From Chryseobacterium sp. SNU WT5 (GTDB taxonomy: Bacteria; Bacteroidota; Bacteroidia; Flavobacteriales; Weeksellaceae): a stretch of DNA of 64,000 bases. Where the stretch lies: NCBI RefSeq assembly GCF_007362475.1, contig NZ_CP041687.1, positions 62,001 through 126,000 of the forward strand, given 5' to 3'. This document shows, piece by piece, positions 1 through 8,976 of this stretch. The notes under the pieces are model-generated. The model was not told the origin of the DNA. It did not search any database and was given only the letters and a program-made list of their open reading frames with translations. A program made the position numbers and the translations under genes. Every line of letters begins with the position of its first letter. Position 1 is the first letter of the stretch.

Positions 1-37
1 TAAAAAAAGCCAAAAAGTAAAATATAAAAAAGTAAAA

Positions 38-688
38 ATGAAAACAAAATTAATTGCTCCTTCTCTTTTGTCTGCCGATTTTGGACATTTGAAACGAGAT
101 ATCGAAATGCTAAATGAATCGCAAGCAGATTGGCTTCATGTAGATGTAATGGATGGTAGATTTGTTCCAAATATTTCATTTGGTTTTCCTGTAATGAAAA
201 CTGTACAGGAACATTCTACAAAATTTGTGGACGTTCACTTGATGATTGTAGAACCTGAAAAATATGTGGAAGAATTTATTGAACGAGGTGCCGATTTAGT
301 TTCTGTTCACTATGAAGCTTGCAATCACCTGAATAGAGTGATTAAATTGATTCAAGATAAAGGGGCGAAAGCAGGAGTGGTATTAAACCCAGCAACACCA
401 GTTTTAATGTTAGAAGATATTATTGCTGAAGTTGATCTGGTATTACTAATGAGTGTAAATCCTGGTTTTGGAGGTCAAAAATTTATTCAGAATACGTATA
501 AAAAAATTGCAGAAACCAAAGACCTTATCTTATCAAATAATTCTACAGCACTCATTCAGGTTGATGGCGGAGTGAATCTAGATAACGCAGCGAAACTTTT
601 TGATGCTGGAGCTGATGTTTTGGTGGCGGGAAATGCAGTGTTCTCCTCAGAAAATCCAGCAAAAACGATTGAATTGCTGAAAATATAA
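38..688 (+). CDS. rpe: Ribulose-phosphate 3-epimerase
   Basis: Interconverts ribulose 5-phosphate and xylulose 5-phosphate in the cytosolic pentose phosphate pathway. The 216-residue protein has the family's usual length. It opens with APSLLSADF (residues 7-15) and carries the HVDVMDGRFVPN metal/catalytic block (34-45, with His34 and Asp36). Later come VDVHLMI, MSVNPGFGGQ and the second catalytic Asp in QVDGGVN, which complete the TIM-barrel active site. The ATG at 38 gives the expected N-terminus. A strong hairpin terminator follows 25 bp after the stop, so it probably ends a transcript entering from the left of the window. Confidence 0.97.
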   Translation: MKTKLIAPSLLSADFGHLKRDIEMLNESQADWLHVDVMDGRFVPNISFGFPVMKTVQEHSTKFVDVHLMIVEPEKYVEEFIERGADLVSVHYEACNHLNRVIKLIQDKGAKAGVVLNPATPVLMLEDIIAEVDLVLLMSVNPGFGGQKFIQNTYKKIAETKDLILSNNSTALIQVDGGVNLDNAAKLFDAGADVLVAGNAVFSSENPAKTIELLKI

Positions 689-712
689 ATAAAACAGTTT
701 TAAGATTAAAAG

Positions 713-747
713 AAAATACCTTTCATCAGTGATGAAAGGTATTTTTT
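713..747. terminator. Bidirectional intrinsic terminator between rpe and ndk
   Basis: A 15-bp perfect stem (713-727 with 731-745) encloses the loop AGT. It has A-rich sequence on the left and a T-run on the right, so it can end rpe (+) and ndk (-), which converge here. Confidence 0.9.
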
Positions 748-772
748 ATAAAAGGATTTCCTAAGCAATTTC

Positions 773-1192
773 TTAAAAAATTTCTCTTCCTGAAAAATGG
801 AAATTAGCTTCAATTAGAGCATTTTCATCAGAGTCAGATCCGTGTACCGCATTTTCTCCAACGCTTCTTGCAAACATTTTTCTAATGGTACCTTCTGCAG
901 CATCTGCAGGGTTTGTAGCTCCAATTAATGTTCTGAAATCTTCTACTGCATTATCTTTTTCCAATACTGCAGCAACGATTGGTGCAGAACTCATAAAGTC
1001 AACTAATTCCCCGTAAAAAGGTCTTTCAGCATGAACTTCATAAAATTTTTGTGCGTCCGCTTTCGTAAGCTGAGTTAATTTAATTGCTTTTAATTTAAAA
1101 CCTGCTTCTGCAATCTTCGCTAAAATAGCACCAATGTGGCCATCTGCAACTGCATCTGGCTTTATCATCGTAAATGTAATGTTACTTGACAT
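773..1192 (-). CDS. ndk: Nucleoside diphosphate kinase
   Basis: Transfers the gamma phosphate between nucleoside triphosphates and diphosphates through a phosphohistidine. The 139-residue protein is of normal size. It has the N-terminal TMIKPDA block (8-14), RPFY, the GATNPADA loop (91-98) and the active-site NAVHGSDS with His117. It is monocistronic: it faces the rpe terminator at its 3' end, and its 5' side is a 176-bp gap that holds a separate rightward transcript. Start at 1192 gives [13 protein letters not shown], as expected. Confidence 0.97.
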   Translation of the reverse strand: MSSNITFTMIKPDAVADGHIGAILAKIAEAGFKLKAIKLTQLTKADAQKFYEVHAERPFYGELVDFMSSAPIVAAVLEKDNAVEDFRTLIGATNPADAAEGTIRKMFARSVGENAVHGSDSDENALIEANFHFSGREIF

Positions 1193-1241
1193 AATGTTGT
1201 TTTTTTTGTGGTGCGAAAATACAAAATCTTTTATATATTTG

Positions 1242-1370
1242 TATCGAAAATTCTTACTAGAGCGTCCATATTTTTATTTGGCATGAAAATTGTCAATTTG
1301 TATGTGATTCTCATGTTTAATTTGAGTTTTCATGGTTATTAGTTTTTACCCAGCTTCGGCTGGGTTTTTT
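1242..1370 (+). other. Candidate small transcript (sRNA or 19-residue micro-ORF)
   Basis: No gene of normal size lies between ndk and rsgA, yet a rightward GC-rich terminator (1348-1370) needs a rightward transcript. A TATATTTG box at 1234-1241 fits the -7 element, though no well-placed TTG is visible upstream. Inside, CATGAAAA (1282-1289) and TTTTCATG (near 1327-1334) can form a long-range stem. The same stretch also holds a short ORF, 1283-1342 (ATG to TAG, 19 residues, mostly hydrophobic: MKIVNLYVIL...). Whether the product is RNA or peptide cannot be told from one sequence. Confidence 0.45.
1348..1370 (+). terminator. UUCG-loop intrinsic terminator
   Basis: ACCCAGC-TTCG-GCTGGGT followed by a T-run, pointing rightward. 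On the opposite strand the stem is followed by A-rich sequence, so it does not work as a classical terminator for rsgA, whose stop codon touches it. Confidence 0.88.
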
Positions 1371-2295
1371 ATTTGGCCGAATTCTCTTCAGCTTCCTCCA
1401 TAATCTTCAAATAAGTGATATACCTGCTCTCTTGGATTTCTCCCTGTTCTATCTTCTCCAAAACCACACATTTTGGTTCATTAATATGCATACAGTTATG
1501 ATATTTGCATTTTCTTCCTGCAACAAAAATTTCAGGAAAATAATGTTGAATTTCTTCTTTTTGAACATCTATCATTGCAAATTCACGAACTCCGGGTGTA
1601 TCGATTACACTCCCACCAAAAGTCCAGAAATGCATTTGGGCAAAAGTAGTAGTATGTTTCCCTTTCAAGTGAGTAGATGAGATTTCGGACGTTTTCAAGT
1701 TCAGGTCTGGCTGCATCGCATTTACTAAAGTCGATTTCCCACTACCCGAATGTCCAAAAAACACCGAAACCTTATCCTTAATAATATCTTTCAACAGTTC
1801 TAAATTCAAATTGGAATAAGAAGAAATCTCTAAAGTATCGTAGCCAATTTCTTGATAGATGGTTTCAATTTCGGCCGTTATCTCTTTTTCTTCCCCTGAA
1901 AGGACGTCCATTTTATTAAATAGAATCAAAGGTTTGATATTGTACGCTTCGCAACACGCTAAAAACCGATCAAGAAAACCAAAAGAAGTTTCTGGATGTT
2001 TTAGGGTGAATATAAAACAAGCAATATCAATATTGGAAGCGATAATGTGCGCCTCTTTTGACAAGTTGACCGACTTTCTAATCAGGTAATTTTTCCGCGG
2101 TTCAATCTTTGTAATCCAGGCTACTTCATCCTGTTCCAACGAAAATTCAACCAGATCACCTACGGCAAGCGGGTTAGTAAGGCGGGTTTTTATTAATTTA
2201 AATTTCCCTCGAATTCTAGCTTCAAAGAATCTTCCGGTTTCATATTCTAAAACCTGATACCAACTTCCGGTGGATTTTGTAATTAATCCTTTCAC
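1369..2295 (-). CDS. rsgA: Ribosome small-subunit-dependent GTPase A
   Basis: A circularly permuted GTPase that acts in late 30S subunit maturation. It has an N-terminal OB-fold (about 1-75), then the G domain in permuted order: NKMD (G4), GHSGSGKST (G1, about 181-189) and DTPGVRE (G3). The C-terminal zinc finger is CKYHNCMHINEPKC (about 264-277). Its 308 residues match family length. It is the last gene of a leftward run after the DAHP synthase gene, 36 bp away, and probably shares its transcript with dnaX. Confidence 0.96.
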   Translation of the reverse strand: MKGLITKSTGSWYQVLEYETGRFFEARIRGKFKLIKTRLTNPLAVGDLVEFSLEQDEVAWITKIEPRKNYLIRKSVNLSKEAHIIASNIDIACFIFTLKHPETSFGFLDRFLACCEAYNIKPLILFNKMDVLSGEEKEITAEIETIYQEIGYDTLEISSYSNLNLELLKDIIKDKVSVFFGHSGSGKSTLVNAMQPDLNLKTSEISSTHLKGKHTTTFAQMHFWTFGGSVIDTPGVREFAMIDVQKEEIQHYFPEIFVAGRKCKYHNCMHINEPKCVVLEKIEQGEIQESRYITYLKIMEEAEENSAK

Positions 2296-2331
2296 TATTT
2301 TAATTTGAGGAACATTAATGTAAAAATATTT

Positions 2332-3399
2332 TTAAAGACTATTTTGGACTTCGATTGATTCCTCATGAATTGCTTTAAATATTCTCTCGATAAATTCAGC
2401 GGACATGCCTGATTCATCAGCCTTCTGTGTTGCATACTCGGTGATGACCTTCCATCTTTCCGGTTGGAAAATTGCGATATTATTATCTTTTTTCAAGCTT
2501 CCAATCTTCTCAGAAATTTTCATTCTTTGCGCAAGTAATTCAATAAGTTGAAAATCTAAATCGGAAATCAGTGTTCTATGACGACCCATTTCTCCATCAA
2601 ATGCAGAAATATCTGAATTTCTTATTTGCAAATTAGCGATCAAACCACTTAAAACCTCAGGTGTTATTTGTTGAGCCGCATCACTCCATGCTTCGTCTGG
2701 CGTACAATGGCTTTCAATCATCATTCCCTCATAACCTACATTTAAAGCTTCTTGGGCGATACCAGCCAATCCCGTTCTGTTACCACAAATATGTGATGGA
2801 TCAACAATCATTGGAATATTTGGAAATTGATTCTTAAAATCAAGCGCAATCTGCCAATTTGGAATATTTCGGTACTTTGTTTTCTGATAAGTAGAGAAAC
2901 CACGGTGAATCACTCCCAAATTTTGAACATCTTGTCCTAAAAGCCTCTCTAAGGCTCCGATCCATAAAGCTAAATCCGGATTAACGGGATTCTTTACTAA
3001 TATTGTTTTTTTTGTTCCTTTTAATGCTTCAGCAATTTCCTGAACCGTAAATGGATTTACCGTAGACCGAGCCCCAATCCATAAAATGTCTACATCGGCT
3101 TCAAGCGCTGCTGCAACATGATGTGCATTTGCTACTTCAGTTGCTGTTTTAAATCCATACTCTTCTTTAACTTTCTTTAGCCAGTTCAGGCCAATTACTC
3201 CTACTCCTTCAAAACCGTTTGGTTTGGTTCTGGGTTTCCAAATTCCTGCTCTAAAGACGGGAATATCTGCATTTGATTCTTTAATCCTTTTTGCGGTTTC
3301 CATCATCTGCATTTCACTTTCAGCGCTGCAAGGTCCTGCAATAATTAAGGGTTTGGGGAATTCTTTTACCCAATTGTTTTCTAAGGTCTGTAAATTCAT
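2332..3399 (-). CDS. Bifunctional DAHP synthase / chorismate mutase (type II, AroQ)
   Basis: Catalyses the first step of the shikimate pathway and the branch step to prephenate. Residues 1-260 form a KdsA-like DAHP synthase: IAGPCSAESE (20-29), FRAGIWKPRTKP, LWIGARSTVNPF, LVKNPVNP, IHRGFS and DPSHICGNR. Residues 270-355 are an AroQ-type chorismate mutase helix bundle (MGRHRTLISDLDFQLIELL onward). This fused order is common in Bacteroidota, where the mutase part usually feeds prephenate-based regulation (family knowledge). It lies 22 bp after the dnaX tau stop and 36 bp before rsgA. Confidence 0.94.
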   Translation of the reverse strand: MNLQTLENNWVKEFPKPLIIAGPCSAESEMQMMETAKRIKESNADIPVFRAGIWKPRTKPNGFEGVGVIGLNWLKKVKEEYGFKTATEVANAHHVAAALEADVDILWIGARSTVNPFTVQEIAEALKGTKKTILVKNPVNPDLALWIGALERLLGQDVQNLGVIHRGFSTYQKTKYRNIPNWQIALDFKNQFPNIPMIVDPSHICGNRTGLAGIAQEALNVGYEGMMIESHCTPDEAWSDAAQQITPEVLSGLIANLQIRNSDISAFDGEMGRHRTLISDLDFQLIELLAQRMKISEKIGSLKKDNNIAIFQPERWKVITEYATQKADESGMSAEFIERIFKAIHEESIEVQNSL

Positions 3400-3421
3400 A
3401 GTAAGTTTGGTAGGATATCGT

Positions 3422-5085
3422 TTAATTAAAATCTAATTTGAAAAGATCGTCGAGCTCTTTTAAAACTGGATTTATTTCAGCAAATTTATCAAAAATCTTT
3501 CGCTTCGTCATAATTTCTTTTTTCATTGAAAAATCCAGTAAATATTCAATACTAATATTGAAATGACTGACTTTATGCATAAAATGATTGAAGAAATCTG
3601 CGCGAATTTTTTCAAATTCAACTTTGGATGATTCTGAAGGATAAGTAATCTGGACTATATTTTCATCTTTCTTCTTCAATTTGAATGAACCTATAGCGTT
3701 AAAGATGATGGCATCTTTCTTTTGTAATTCCACTAAAAACTCCTGCCATTCTTTTTGTAAATCAGTTTCGCTAAAATGCTGACTTGGAAGATTTTGTTTT
3801 TTTGCATCTACCTCCGTTTCTATCTTTTCGTCGGATTTTTCTAAGGCAGCATTTATACTGAATTTTGAGGGTTTTTTCGCAATACCAATAGGTTCTGAGG
3901 TTTTTAGAATAACCTTTGCAATTTCTTCCTGGATTTTTTTCGGTTTTTCTTCTTTGACTAAAATAGACTCAGCAATTTCCTTAAGAAAAGGAGCTAAAAT
4001 CAGATACTTTTTTTTTTTGTACTTGCCGTGTCTGCAGATAAGGATGATAATTGCATCAAGGCAATCTCGACGGTTAAACGAGGATTTTTAGAATTTTTAT
4101 AATTGATATCCGCATGATTACAGATTTCAATGGCATCAACGAGTTGCTGTGCATTCCACTTTTTACTCTGTGCTAAGAATTTAATTTTGGTTTTTTCGCC
4201 AACCTCTATTAAACTTAAAGTTTGAGGGTTTTGTGCTAACATTAAATCTCTAAAATGATTTCCTAAACCTGCTATAAAGATATGCGAGTCAAACCCTTTC
4301 TTAATGATTTCATTCAAAGCCAGTAAAGTCTCGGTAATTTTATTTTCATGAGCTAGGTCAACAATGCTTAAATATTCATCGTAATCTAAAACATTCAGCA
4401 CTTCAGCAGCTTTCGCTAAAGTTATTTTCTTCTGGGAAAAGGTAGATAATCTATCAAATATAGAAAGAGCATCCCGCAGAGCACCATCGGCTTTTTGCGC
4501 GATTAAATACAAAGCATCTTCTTCATAAGCAACACCTTCTTTATCAGCAATTCCCTTCAGATGAAGCTGTATATCTTCAATGGTGATTCTTTTAAAATCA
4601 TAGATCTGGCATCTTGACAAAATTGTTGGAATAATTTTATGCTTTTCCGTAGTTGCCAAGATAAATATTGCGTGTGCTGGTGGTTCTTCTAACGTCTTCA
4701 GAAAAGCATTGAATGCTGCTTGCGACAACATATGAACCTCGTCAATAATATAAATTTTATACTTTCCTACTTGAGGTCCAAAACGTACTTGGTCTGTTAA
4801 TTCGCGAATATCATTTACGGAGTTATTAGAAGCTGCATCCAGTTCAAAAATATTGTATGCAAAACCATCTTCTGAAGTGGATCCATCCCGCTCGTTAATT
4901 TTTCTCGCTAAAATTCTGGCACAAGTCGTTTTTCCTACGCCTCTCGGTCCACAAAATAACAAGGCTTGCGCCAACTGATTCTCACCAATGGCATGTTCGA
5001 GTGTTTCTGTAATATGGGATTGTCCTACAACAGTATCAAACTCTTGAGGCCGGTATTTTCTTGCAGAAACCACGAAATTTTCCAT
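3422..5085 (-). CDS. dnaX: DNA polymerase III gamma/tau subunit, tau made by -1 recoding
   Basis: Clamp-loader ATPase of the replisome. The zero frame runs from ATG at 5085 to TGA at 4000-4002 (361 residues): Walker A GPRGVGKTT (about 46-54), IIDEVHML, sensor ILATTEK and SRC arginine finger, then domain III. It stops right after an A11 tract, as STKKKSI. The -1 frame is open from that tract to the stop at 3422 without interruption and encodes a lysine-rich linker and a C-terminal domain (about 193 residues). The product would be 554 residues. I read this as gamma (361) plus tau (554). The zinc-binding cysteines between Walker A and DELDAASN seen in E. coli DnaX are absent here. A homopolymer sequencing error is the main alternative. 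Confidence 0.88.
4008..4018 (-). promoter_or_regulatory. dnaX A11 slippery tract (recoding signal)
   Basis: Eleven T on the + strand are eleven A in the dnaX mRNA, read ACA AAA AAA AAA AGT ATC TGA in the zero frame. One extra A, or a -1 ribosomal slip on A AAA AAA, leads into AAG TAT CTG and the tau frame. About 15 nt downstream is a weak 5-bp hairpin (3978-3992, TCCTT/AAGGA). The long run with only a weak hairpin favours transcriptional slippage of the Thermus dnaX kind over E. coli-type frameshifting (inference). Confidence 0.75.
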
Positions 5086-5089
5086 TGGT

Positions 5090-5097
5090 CAAAAATA
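5090..5097 (-). promoter_or_regulatory. dnaX -7 promoter element, leaderless layout
   Basis: TATTTTTG on the minus strand, only four bases (ACCA) before the dnaX ATG. It matches TAnnTTTG. Transcription would start at or next to the start codon. Confidence 0.5.
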
Positions 5098-5176
5098 GGG
5101 AAATAAATCAGAAAACAAAACAGGAAAACGACTTTCTTGCGAATGATTTCTAACTTTATATTTCATTCTTTTAAAT

Positions 5177-5209
5177 AAAAAAACCTTCCAAATATATAAA
5201 TTTGAAAGG
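5177..5209 (-). terminator. Intrinsic terminator after cphA
   Basis: On the minus strand a CCTTTCAAAT / ATTTGGAAGG stem with one G-U pair is followed by a run of seven or more T. It separates cphA from dnaX. Confidence 0.8.
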
Positions 5210-5231
5210 CTTAAATGAATAGAAATGAAGA

Positions 5232-7862
5232 TTAAGAAATACTACCTTCTTCCAATATTTCTCGATTCTGATATTCCTGAACCAAATCAATAGCATTGGC
5301 AACAACATCACTCAACGCTGTAATAAACGTTCCATCTTCTGCCATGCTCATTGCATGTTTCAATGCTTCAATTTCTTTAGGAATACATTCATAACTTACT
5401 GTACTATCAGATTCTTGAATTCCTGAAATGATCAAATCATTTATTTCCTCTTCTGTTCTACCACGTAAATGTTTTTCATTTCGGATGATGATATAATCAA
5501 ACATACGACCTGCAATCTTTCCACATTCGCGAATATCTTCGTCTCTCCGATCTCCAACTCCAGAAATAATTCCTATTTTCTTGGTAGCTTCCACATTTTT
5601 CAGATAATCTTCGATCGCAGCATAACCTGCGGGATTGTGAGCAAAATCGATCAGCACCTGGAATTTCTTAAACTTAAATATATTTAATCTTCCTGGCGTA
5701 AGGGTCGCACTTGGTATAAAGGTTCTAAGAGAATTGGCAATGTCTTCAATTTGGAAACCATGAAGATAGGTCGCCAAAGATGCTGCCAAAACATTTGAAA
5801 TCATAAATCTGGCTTTACCCTCCATGGTAATAGGAATATTAGTGGCTTTTGCAATCCGAATTTTCCAGTCGCCTTTTTTAATGGTTACAAATCCTTCTTC
5901 ATAAACACAGGTAATTTTTCCTTCTTTTGCAAATTTCTTGATGTGAGGATTATTTTCATCTAAACTGAAAATGGCCACTTTAGCATCCAGATCATTAATA
6001 ATTCTCATTGAATAATCATCATCCGCATTCAAAACGCACCATCCATCTTTTTTCACAGAATCCATTACCACTCTTTTAACTTTCGTCAAATCTTTAAGAT
6101 TATGAATATCATTCATTCCTAAATGATCTTCCTTAATATTGGTAAGCACACCGATATCACAAGTACTGAAACCGAGTCCAGAGCGTAAAATTCCGCCCCG
6201 TGCTGTTTCTAAAACTGCAAATTCTACAGTGGGATCTTTTAAAATAAATTCTGCAGAAATAGGGCCTGTAGTATCGCCTTTGGTAAGCATGGTATTTTGA
6301 ATGTAAATCCCATCGGAGGTTGTAAACCCTACCCTATATCCATTATTTTTTATAATCTGCGCGATTAATCTCGTCGTTGTTGTTTTACCATTTGTTCCGG
6401 TAACTGCAATAATTGGGATTTTTACGGGTTTACCTTGCGGATATAACATATCTACTATTGGTGCAGCAACATTACGAGGTAATCCTTCACTTGGTGCTAA
6501 ATGCATTCTAAAACCTGGAGCAGCATTCACTTCTAATATTGCACCGCCACTTTCCTTAAGGGGTTGCGTAAGATTTTCTGCCATGATATCGATACCACAA
6601 ACATCTAATCCTATAATACGGGAAACTCTCTCGGCCATAACAATATTCTCAGGATGCACCATATCAGTCACATCAATTGAAGTACCACCCGTTGAAAGAT
6701 TTGCGGTCGACTTTAAATAGACAATCTCCCCATTTTTCGGAATTGATTCAAGAGTATAATTCAGCTTTTCAATAAGTTCATTGGTGTCTTTATCAACTAA
6801 AATTTCCGTTAACACTTTTTCGTGCCCATACCCTCTTCTCGGATCTAGATTTTCTTTGTCTATTAATTCTTGGATGGATAATGAGCCATCTCCAATTACA
6901 TGTGCAGGAACTCGTCTCGCAGCGGCAATCATTTTATGATCGATAACTAAAATTCGGAAATCATATCCAGTTACATATTTTTCCACGATTACTTTCTGGG
7001 AGTATACCTGTGCATGCAAAAGTCCCACTTTGGCGGTTTCAAAATCATTTACATTAATAGAAGAACCTTTACCATGATTACCATCCAGAGGTTTTAGAAC
7101 TAAAGGATAGCCAATCTTACGAACTACTCTTTCTAAACCTTCCTCATCCGAAACCAGGTCTCCATCCGGCACAGGAATAGCTGCTTCACTCAGCATTTTT
7201 TTAGTTAGTTCTTTATTACAAGCAATATCTACGGCAATAGAACTTGTCTTCCCGGTAATGGTAGCTTGAAATCGCTGTTGATTAACCCCATACCCCAACT
7301 GGACTAAGGAGTTTCTACCCAATCTGATCCAAGGAATTTTACGTGCTACTGCTTCCTGAACGATACTTCCAGTTGATGGTCCCAAACGTTCTTTTTCTCT
7401 TATCTCTCTTAAGTTTCTAACACATTCATCAATGTTATAATCTCTCCCTTCAATTAAGCAATGGGCAATCTCTACAGATTGCTCAGCAGCATAGACACCG
7501 GCATTTTCTTCCAAATAACTAAACACGACATTATAAACTCCCGGAGTTCTTGTTTCCCGAGTTCGCCCGAAACCTGTATCCATTCCGGCAACAGTTTGTA
7601 TCTCCAGGGCAATGTGCTCAATAACATGACCCATCCAGGTACCCATATCTACCCTTTGGAAAAAACCACCTTCAACTCCTTCTGAACATCTATGGGTAAT
7701 TAATGAAGGTATCAATTTCTGAAGTCGTTCGCGGAAACCCTCAATTTTGTTGGTTGGTAAATGCTCCACTTCTTCCAAATCCAAACGCATTTGAATAAGG
7801 TTTGGTCGTCTGATACTCCAAATATTGGGTCCGCGTAAAATTTGTATTTTCTCAATTTTCAT
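5232..7862 (-). CDS. cphA: Cyanophycin synthetase
   Basis: Makes cyanophycin (poly-aspartate backbone with arginine side chains) from Asp, Arg and ATP. The 876 residues match full-length CphA1 (about 870) rather than the shorter CphA2. It has an N-terminal domain (1 to about 160), an ATP-grasp module (about 200-480; LKPLDGNHGKG, CGIDIMAE, ILEVNAAPGFRMH) and a Mur-ligase-like module with P-loop GTNGKTTTTRL (about 490-500), TGPISAEF, ETARGGILR and DFAHNPAG. It is divergent from cphB and iaaA, so synthesis and breakdown genes share one 197-bp control region. The organism is thus predicted to store nitrogen as cyanophycin, which is not typical of free-living heterotrophs. Confidence 0.96.
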   Translation of the reverse strand: MKIEKIQILRGPNIWSIRRPNLIQMRLDLEEVEHLPTNKIEGFRERLQKLIPSLITHRCSEGVEGGFFQRVDMGTWMGHVIEHIALEIQTVAGMDTGFGRTRETRTPGVYNVVFSYLEENAGVYAAEQSVEIAHCLIEGRDYNIDECVRNLREIREKERLGPSTGSIVQEAVARKIPWIRLGRNSLVQLGYGVNQQRFQATITGKTSSIAVDIACNKELTKKMLSEAAIPVPDGDLVSDEEGLERVVRKIGYPLVLKPLDGNHGKGSSINVNDFETAKVGLLHAQVYSQKVIVEKYVTGYDFRILVIDHKMIAAARRVPAHVIGDGSLSIQELIDKENLDPRRGYGHEKVLTEILVDKDTNELIEKLNYTLESIPKNGEIVYLKSTANLSTGGTSIDVTDMVHPENIVMAERVSRIIGLDVCGIDIMAENLTQPLKESGGAILEVNAAPGFRMHLAPSEGLPRNVAAPIVDMLYPQGKPVKIPIIAVTGTNGKTTTTRLIAQIIKNNGYRVGFTTSDGIYIQNTMLTKGDTTGPISAEFILKDPTVEFAVLETARGGILRSGLGFSTCDIGVLTNIKEDHLGMNDIHNLKDLTKVKRVVMDSVKKDGWCVLNADDDYSMRIINDLDAKVAIFSLDENNPHIKKFAKEGKITCVYEEGFVTIKKGDWKIRIAKATNIPITMEGKARFMISNVLAASLATYLHGFQIEDIANSLRTFIPSATLTPGRLNIFKFKKFQVLIDFAHNPAGYAAIEDYLKNVEATKKIGIISGVGDRRDEDIRECGKIAGRMFDYIIIRNEKHLRGRTEEEINDLIISGIQESDSTVSYECIPKEIEALKHAMSMAEDGTFITALSDVVANAIDLVQEYQNREILEEGSIS

Positions 7863-7906
7863 ATATAATTGCTGTCTTTTTTTATAAAATTAATTTATCT
7901 GAAAAC

Positions 7907-7914
7907 CAAAGATA
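7907..7914 (-). promoter_or_regulatory. cphA -7 promoter element
   Basis: TATCTTTG on the minus strand, about 44 bp upstream of the cphA ATG. It matches TAnnTTTG, but no well-spaced TTG is seen upstream. Confidence 0.45.
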
Positions 7915-8045
7915 ATAGAAAAGCTTTATAGTTACAGAAAAAATAATGAAAAAGAATAGAGGTTTATTGACTAACCATGCACTTAAGGTATAAAGTTGTT
8001 AAATATTTTAGTAACCAATTCATGAAACTACAGAGATTATTTTTC

Positions 8046-8053
8046 TAAATTTG
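8046..8053 (+). promoter_or_regulatory. cphB -7 promoter element, leaderless layout
   Basis: TAAATTTG followed by CACCAT and then the ATG at 8060. The distance predicts a leaderless or nearly leaderless cphB-iaaA transcript. This placement also argues for ATG 8060 over an in-frame TTG at 8051, which lies inside the box. Confidence 0.55.
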
Positions 8054-8059
8054 CACCAT

Positions 8060-8947
8060 ATGGAAGCAGTAGGAAAATTAGTGATCATTGGGGGCGCAGT
8101 AAACAAAGGCAGCTTTTCGGAAACTGATTATGATCAAAATATAGAGAAAAACTTAAATTTCTTCGAACGTGGCATTTTAAGGAAGATTATTAACGAGTCC
8201 AGATTGAAAGAGGATTCTGTGATCGAAATTATTACTACAGCTTCACAGATCCCCCAAATTGTAGGTCCAGAATATAAAAAAGCATTTGAATTTTTAGGTG
8301 CTAAAAATGTCAATATTTTAGATATTCAAAATCGAGTTGAAGCAAACAGTGACGAAATTACTGCACGGGCAACCGCTGCGGATGTAGTGATGTTTACTGG
8401 TGGTGATCAGCTCCGGTTAACTTCTATTTTGGGCGGAAGTCGATTTCACGATATTATTTTAATGAAGTATTTAAAAGAAGATTTCATTTACGCAGGAACT
8501 TCTGCGGGTGCTGCAGCATCTTCTGAAAATATGATTTACCAAGGTTCAAGTGGTGAAGCCCTGCTTAAAGGAGAAATCAAAACAACCCAGGGTTTAGGTT
8601 TTATCGAAAATGTAATCGTTGACACGCACTTTGTTCAACGTGGGAGAATAGGCAGATTATTTCAAGCAGTGGTAAACAATCCCAGAACTTTAGGAATTGG
8701 ACTGGGCGAAGATACGGGCCTTTTTATCTATAAAGATGTCATGACTGCTATTGGTTCTGGATTGGTAATATTGGTTGATGGTCGATTTATTAAAGACACC
8801 AATTTGACGATGATTGAGTTAGGAAAACCAATTTCTATCGATAATCTAGTGGTTCACGTTTTATCTCAAAATGATTATTACGATTTGAAAACTAAAGATC
8901 TTACCATTGTAAATTCCCAATATAGCCCTATTCCTCAAGAGAATTAA
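8060..8947 (+). CDS. cphB: Cyanophycinase
   Basis: Serine exopeptidase (S51-like) that cuts beta-Asp-Arg dipeptides from cyanophycin. About 295 residues. Family marks are the N-terminal GKLVIIGGAVNKG, the VVMFTGGDQLRL loop and the nucleophile elbow AGTSAGAAA with its catalytic Ser. VDTHFVQRGRIGRL and GIGLGEDTGLF complete the fold. I chose ATG 8060 because the TAAATTTG box covers the only earlier alternative. It is followed 29 bp later by the isoaspartyl peptidase that splits its dipeptide product. Confidence 0.95.
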   Translation: MEAVGKLVIIGGAVNKGSFSETDYDQNIEKNLNFFERGILRKIINESRLKEDSVIEIITTASQIPQIVGPEYKKAFEFLGAKNVNILDIQNRVEANSDEITARATAADVVMFTGGDQLRLTSILGGSRFHDIILMKYLKEDFIYAGTSAGAAASSENMIYQGSSGEALLKGEIKTTQGLGFIENVIVDTHFVQRGRIGRLFQAVVNNPRTLGIGLGEDTGLFIYKDVMTAIGSGLVILVDGRFIKDTNLTMIELGKPISIDNLVVHVLSQNDYYDLKTKDLTIVNSQYSPIPQEN

Positions 8948-8976
8948 TTTCTGAATTTTGAAAATTATTTAATAAA

